This document shows positions 59,224 to 64,000 of a DNA stretch of 64,000 bases, in pieces. A program made the position numbers and the translations under genes. The stretch spans positions 41,296,919 to 41,360,918 of the forward strand of contig OY365811.1 in assembly GCA_959347315.1 (NCBI GenBank), read 5' to 3'. Below the pieces are notes generated by a model. The model was not told where the DNA came from, did no database searches, and saw only the letters and a program-made list of their open reading frames with translations. The DNA is from Bimastos eiseni. Its lineage: Eukaryota > Annelida > Clitellata > Crassiclitellata > Lumbricidae. Positions within the stretch are counted from its first letter, which is position 1, and each line of letters begins with the position of its first letter.

Positions 59224-59375
59224 CATACACAGACACAGACAGACACACACGGACACAGACAGACACATACAGACACAGACAGACACAGACAGACACAAAC
59301 AGACACACACAGACACAAACAGACACACACAGACACAGACAGACACAGACAGACACACACAGACACACACATCCG
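59224..59375. repeat. (ACAGACAC)n minisatellite
   Basis: About 150 bp of ACAGACACAGAC and ACAGACACACAC units; several antisense and sense frames over it are artefacts. Confidence 0.9.
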
Positions 59376-59984
59376 AATAGCATGCATATAATGCATACAC
59401 TCAAATGAAACATGCACAAAAACAGACATGCATGTGCCATACGATAATGCCTTGTGCGTCATGATTCCACGACGAATGGTTCATGTACCCAAGGTCACGA
59501 TAGAAAAGTTCTTATTCGCCCTTTGTATTCGGTGAAATGGAAGTTGGATTGATGATTATAATCCATTATTATCCAAGTTCTAATTCAGCCAGATTCAGTT
59601 TTACCAATGCAACCCATCTGAGCAAGAATTCTTGCCAATTATTCAATTTCTATTTCAAGCAAATTATTTTCATCTTAACATCAGCTAGGCCTATTTAGGA
59701 AGAATTTTTTCCATCATAGACCGACAACTTCCATTTAAGTAAGCATCAGTGTCATCAAACAAAACTTCCCTTATACTGAATAAATAGTGCTATTAATAAT
59801 GTTTTGGTCATGGTACTTTCGTCAAGAAACATTTATCGTAAGCCATTTGTGAACCATTTGTCAGTGAACCAACTGACGTGGCACTTTGCATATTACACAC
59901 CTGCAATAAAGTAAGCTGTTCACTGTAATTGTTGGGTGGCGCCCATTTAAATGTACATGTCAATTTCCGCTTTGAAGGTGCAGG

Positions 59985-60600
59985 TTGGATCAGATTGTTC
60001 ATTCCAACTTAGAGGCTCTCGAGTTCATCATAATTATCACTCTCATTATCAATTCACTCGCAATGCCAATCAACCTCGAAGTCCTATTCCCAGCCTACAA
60101 CCCTTACAAAATTGTCCTACTCACGTATCTTCTCGGGCTTTTGACCATCCAGCCAACCCGTTCTCCCTGCTCACCTTCCTGCCTCAGTCTTTCTCGATCC
60201 ATTATCACTAATCATCTCAAATTCTTGAATCGAACCATATCCCACACTGCATGACGTCTCTGGGACGACTTCCCTACTTGATTCCGCAATTAGTCCTCCT
60301 TCATTTTGTGCCGATCATCATACACCGATGATTCAGGCTCCTTTATCTATCATCCTTCGGGTTTTCCACTGAAAACTGAATAATTATTTATCTCTTCAAG
60401 CACTCGTATCTCGGCGATCCGATCCTCTGCCTCTCAAATCTCGTCCTATATTTCAACCACCTAAACAGTTATCCAGTTCCTCTGATGACCAAAACTTGAT
60501 CAACCTTGGACCACCCTCTGATTCGCCGCAACGCTCGTGAATAAGCTGGTGTCCTGTACGTGGCTTTCAAGTGGCGCTGTAGAAGTTCTAGCATCATGAC
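59985..60600 (+). mobile_element. LINE 3' fragment directly before the P450-7 microsatellite
   Basis: Similar to 2560-3020 in intron 2 of P450-1: the frame ending LKFLNRTISHTA corresponds to the RAISITA segment there, and the tail GTGGCTTTCAAGTGGCGCTG matches both other copies. It lies where exon 1 of P450-7 would be expected. Confidence 0.55.
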
Positions 60601-60719
60601 CACCACCACCACCACTATCATCACCATTATCATCATCATCATCATCGTCATTATCATCATCATTATCATCATCGTCGTCGTCGTCGTCGTCGTCATCATC
60701 ATCATCGTCATCGTCATCA

Positions 60720-60787
<68 letters not shown>

Positions 60788-60861
60788 GTCGTCGTCGTCA
60801 ACGTTATTGTCGTCATCGGCATCGTCATCTTCCGACATCGTCACTGTCATTGTCATCGTCG

Positions 60862-60930
<69 letters not shown>

Positions 60931-60937
60931 CCACCAC

Positions 60938-60971
<34 letters not shown>

Positions 60972-61105
60972 GTCGTCGTCGTCGTCATAGTCATCGCCGT
61001 CGTCGTCGTCGTCAACGTTATTGTCGTCATCGGCATCGTCATCTTCCGACATCGTCACTGTCATTGTCATCGTCATCATCATCATCATCTTCATTATCTA
61101 GGCGA
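60598..61105. repeat. Very long ATC/GTC microsatellite before P450-7 exon 2
   Basis: About 500 bp of CAT, CGT and CAC units. A block of about 75 nt (GTCAACGTTATTGTCGTCAT, then CGGCATCGTCATCTTCCGAC, and on) occurs twice, at about 60796 and 61010, showing a larger internal duplication. Long open frames here are repeat artefacts. Confidence 0.95.
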
Positions 61106-61148
61106 GTCTTACAGTATGCTGCCATTCCTTTGGCTATGTGTGATGCAG

Positions 61149-63860
61149 ACTGGTGGTTGTCTTGAATGGCTATGATGCAATTTTCGATGCTATGGTGAGA
61201 CGGCGTTCGACGACAGAGGTTCAGCCTGGATTGAAGATGAAATCACTAACCACAAAGACCGCAAGTGACGTGGTTGCCATTCAAACGGATCAAGTGACTC
61301 AGTGGCAGCACCCGGCTAATCATGTTTTTATACTCTCTGATAACCGGACCTTGACCAACCCTGAACTACTCAAATAGCTATTTGCGATAGGTCGGAAATA
61401 GCGCAAGATGGACAACTGTGGCATTTCTGGTTTAATTTTTGCCAACAACCTGCATTGCCTTCCAAGTTTGTAGATATTATTACGTTGTACCGCCAACGGT
61501 CTAATTATTGCGAACGTTTTGAAATAGGTACGACACTAGCTCATAAAGCTATCTTATTAAAATTTTAGTTTTGACTTGATAGGGATCGGTTTCTCACGAT
61601 AAAACGATGTGCATAAGAAGCACCGCAAATTATCTCTGTCTATCTTCAAGGACTTTGGATTTGGGAGAGACTCAGAGACCCGAATTCTGCAGGAGGTGGA
61701 ATCATTGAATGAGGACATTCTGAAACAAAATGGCCGGCCGTTTTATCCAAAATGGCCGTTCACCTGCGCCACTTCAGACGTTCTTCTTAGTATTCTGTTC
61801 GGTAAGAACTTTCTGCTATCTTTACCGAAAGTTCGTTCCACAATCGTTCCGAGTGCCGTAGAGCTTTTCTCAAACATGGATCTTGCTCTAAACATGGCTT
61901 CAGCGTTTCGGTTTCTGCCGATTTATGGGAGGAAGATCGACTGTTTGCAAGCATCTAGCGAAGGACTGTTGAACGACATTTGAAGCAGGGATAGAGTTCA
62001 TCAAATCAAACAATTCTGAACCAACGTTGGTTGGTAGATTTCTCGAAGCTGAAGGTAACGACTGCAACCACCAGGACCTGCTGTACGTGGTAAGGGACAC
62101 GTGCTTCGGTTGGTACCGAAACCGTAGCGGCCACGTTGCTGCTTGCCGTAGTAGAACTAGCCAACCATCCGAAAGCACAACATTGCCTTCAGAAAGAGAT
62201 CAATGAGATTGTTCCAGAAAACAGGTTCCACGCACTAGATGATAAACTTCGCTTGCCTTACACCGAAGCTGTGATCCTAGAAGTCATGAGACGACGCACA
62301 ATAACTCCCCTTTATGCAGTACATGCGACGCTAAGGGACACGAAAGTGCTTGAATATGACGTACCTAAGGGATGCATGGTAAGAATCTACTTGATTCTTT
62401 GCTTTGGTGAGGGGCAAGGTCAGATAAGGTCACAAATATGTGTGATATTGAATTTGAAAACTATTGTTCTTAAACACAGTGCAATTATTTAATTATTTAA
62501 AATAAACTTAGGAAACTAAACGATTTAAAAAAATTGAAACTTCATCTGATCACTTTTGAGTCTAGTTATTTCCTCTCATTTTTAAGTGCTCTCCAAATCA
62601 CCTACTATGCTCACCTATTCACGTAACTTGACTTAACGACTAATTAACTAATCGAATTAGCTAAGTTAACTAATTAACTAATTAAATCAAGGACCAATAA
62701 TTCTATATGCCTATCACCTTGCATAATCCTAAGAGACCACAGCTTTTGTATAGGTTATAGCGAATGCCTACAGCGCTCACATGGACGCTAAGTCCTGGAA
62801 GGATCCGAAAAGCTTCAGACCAGAGAGGTTTCTTGATAGAGACAACAGGATCATCAACAGCAAGAAAGTGATCGCATTTGGATTGTTTATGTCATGGATA
62901 ATTTTGGTTTCAGATACTTATCTGCTCGCTTACAAATAATAATTTATATAACGGACTCAATGATTAATGTGACAAGAAGGATGGCAAACTCTATAGGAAG
63001 TTAAGTGTTACCGTAATGCTGGCAGGAGTAATCTTCACGTAGGTCATGCTCTTCTAACCTAGTAGGCCCTACATCGTAAATAATAGTAGTGGTACTAGTT
63101 TTGGTAGTTGTAGTAACCACAGTAGCACATGTGGGCTACTTGGTTGCCGTTGTACTGCTACTGCTAGTAGTAGTTGTATCTGGGGAAGTTATTATGGTGG
63201 TGCATATAGGAGTAGTTGTGATGGTAGTAGTTATTAGCTTATTAAGCCTAATAGTAGTGGAAGTTGAAGTAGCTGGAGCAGTTGCTGACTCTTTGTGCTG
63301 AGTTGTGGATGAACAAACGAGAGGGACGATAAGAGCATCCCGATATGTCGAACGAAGTGACCTGCAACACAGAGGTACAGAAAGGACAGTGGACTCAGTT
63401 AGATCGAGTAAGGTAATTTCCATCAAGTCGTTTTGCATGAAAGTTAAACCTTAAATTCGAAGCATCGAGGAATAGGCAACCCGCACAAGTTATTAGGCAA
63501 GTATATGCACCTACAATATATCTATATATATCTTATTATGTGGTCGATATGAGTCCCTACCTCTATGTCGACAGTAGAGCACGCTGACCAGAAGAGCATT
63601 GATTATATTCACTAATTAATATATCATAACAAATGTGTTTTGTCTGTTCCATTTTAGGAAAGCGTTCTTGTCTCGCAGAGATTATAGGTCGTGAGAAAAC
63701 CTTTCTCTTCCTCACAAGTCTCGTCCAGCGTTTTGATATCCGACCAACAGAGGGCCAGAAATCGATAAATGTTAAGGAAGTCGTTGCCATGACTACGGCT
63801 TCATCGCAATTCGAAGTTCGTCAGATCTCACGAGCGAGACCAATTCATGGCCATGACTGA
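61149..63860 (+). pseudogene. P450-7: decayed cytochrome P450 pseudogene lacking exon 1
   Basis: Remnants of exon 2 (61149-61264), exon 3 (61583-62378), exon 4 (62754-62886) and exon 5 (63658-63860) are clear; no exon 1 is recognisable upstream, where an ATC microsatellite and a LINE tail sit. Lesions: a 7-nt loss in exon 2 (the QSETFA segment) with a displaced donor; TAC changed to the stop TAA at 61600-61602 in exon 3; a 6-nt loss near 61660-61670; one-base insertions near 61978 and near 62112 (before the GGTETV I-helix); and GT changed to TT at the exon 4 donor (62887-62888). Exon 5 is still open and ends ARPIHGHD, but the heme loop reads KRSCLAE (Gly to Ala). FRPERF and the EVMR ExxR motif remain. 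The number of independent lesions makes this the oldest wreck of the array. Confidence 0.88.
63080..63290. repeat. GTAGTA/GTTGT-rich low-complexity stretch, intron 4 of P450-7
   Basis: Imperfect trinucleotide runs (GGTAGTAGTTATTAGC, AGTAGTAGTTGTATC). No gene. Confidence 0.6.
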
Positions 63861-64000
63861 ACAGAAGAAGAATGTTGATGATTGACATATGATTTAAATT
63901 GCGTTGTAGTGTATAAGGCTACGTTTGGTTTTTTCATATCACCTCTGTTTATTCAGACTCATGATGCGATTGTTCATCGTATGATATAATAATGTGTGGT

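Larger units (their letters stand above)
50747..61148. other. Ten-kilobase transposon-rich region before P450-7
   Basis: Contains LINE remnants, a 1.23-kb transposon, minisatellites, the GAGACC arrays, the foldback element and the ACAGAC array. 57700-59100 shows nothing recognisable beyond AT-rich DNA. No functional gene is supported, and no exon 1 of P450-7 was found. Confidence 0.6.

Noticed and set aside
59224..59375. CRISPR-like array
   Set aside because: Units are directly adjacent short ACAGACAC repeats with no unique spacers, and the host is eukaryotic.
60500..61165. Open frames of up to 201 residues (His, Asp, Met or Ile runs)
   Set aside because: Artefacts of the ATC/GTC repeat in several frames on both strands.

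Overview
The window is eukaryotic and reads as a metazoan, probably a marine invertebrate. The genes have GT-AG introns, intergenic DNA is AT-rich and full of microsatellites, CR1/L2-like LINE fragments, tRNA-derived SINE heads and MITEs, and there is an internal block of TTAGGG-type telomeric repeat. A deuterostome such as an echinoderm would fit, but I infer this only from the repeat types and P450 style; the species cannot be read from the sequence.

The gene content is a head-to-tail tandem array of seven microsomal cytochrome P450 genes of clan 2 (CYP1/CYP2/CYP17-like), all on the + strand. I number them P450-1 to P450-7. All share one architecture: five coding exons of about 248, 122, 800, 133 and 180-203 nt, with intron phases 2, 1, 0 and 1. 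P450-1 (691-5954), P450-2 (10195-13632), P450-4 (25504-30257), P450-5 (36405-41090) and P450-6 (45865-50746) have open, spliceable frames of 492-501 residues with the ExxR, PERF and heme-cysteine motifs. P450-3 (15691-20180) is broken by two frameshifts and a Gly-to-Arg change beside the heme cysteine. P450-7 (61149-63860) has no recognisable exon 1, an in-frame stop, several indels and a lost splice donor. No unrelated protein-coding gene is supported.

Layout: 1-690 flank with a possible promoter; 691-5954 P450-1 with a LINE fragment in intron 2; 5955-10194 hairpins, microsatellites and interstitial telomeric DNA; 10195-13632 P450-2; 15691-20180 P450-3 pseudogene; 20181-25503 MITEs and microsatellites; 25504-30257 P450-4; 36405-41090 P450-5; 45865-50746 P450-6; 50747-61148 a transposon-rich 10 kb desert; 61149-63860 P450-7 pseudogene. 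P450-4 and P450-5, with their flanks, form a tandem duplication of about 10.8 kb. Within it exons 3-5 and introns 3-4 (about 2.79 kb) are almost identical at a constant offset of 10,833 bp, although exons 1-2 and both flanks have diverged. This points to recent gene conversion or, less interestingly, an assembly artefact. The downstream flank of P450-5 also carries a 490-bp Helitron-like insertion whose empty site survives in the P450-4 flank.

Function: the intact genes should encode ER-anchored monooxygenases that take electrons from NADPH-P450 reductase. Clusters like this typically serve xenobiotic or lipid/steroid oxidation, but substrates cannot be read from sequence. The copies differ at key sites: the I-helix acid is Gly in P450-2 and P450-3, and the C-helix Trp is Phe in most copies. 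No wholly new system was found. The most notable items are the conversion tract, the Helitron with its empty site, the inherited intron-1 ATC microsatellite and a conserved candidate promoter with a noncoding first exon.
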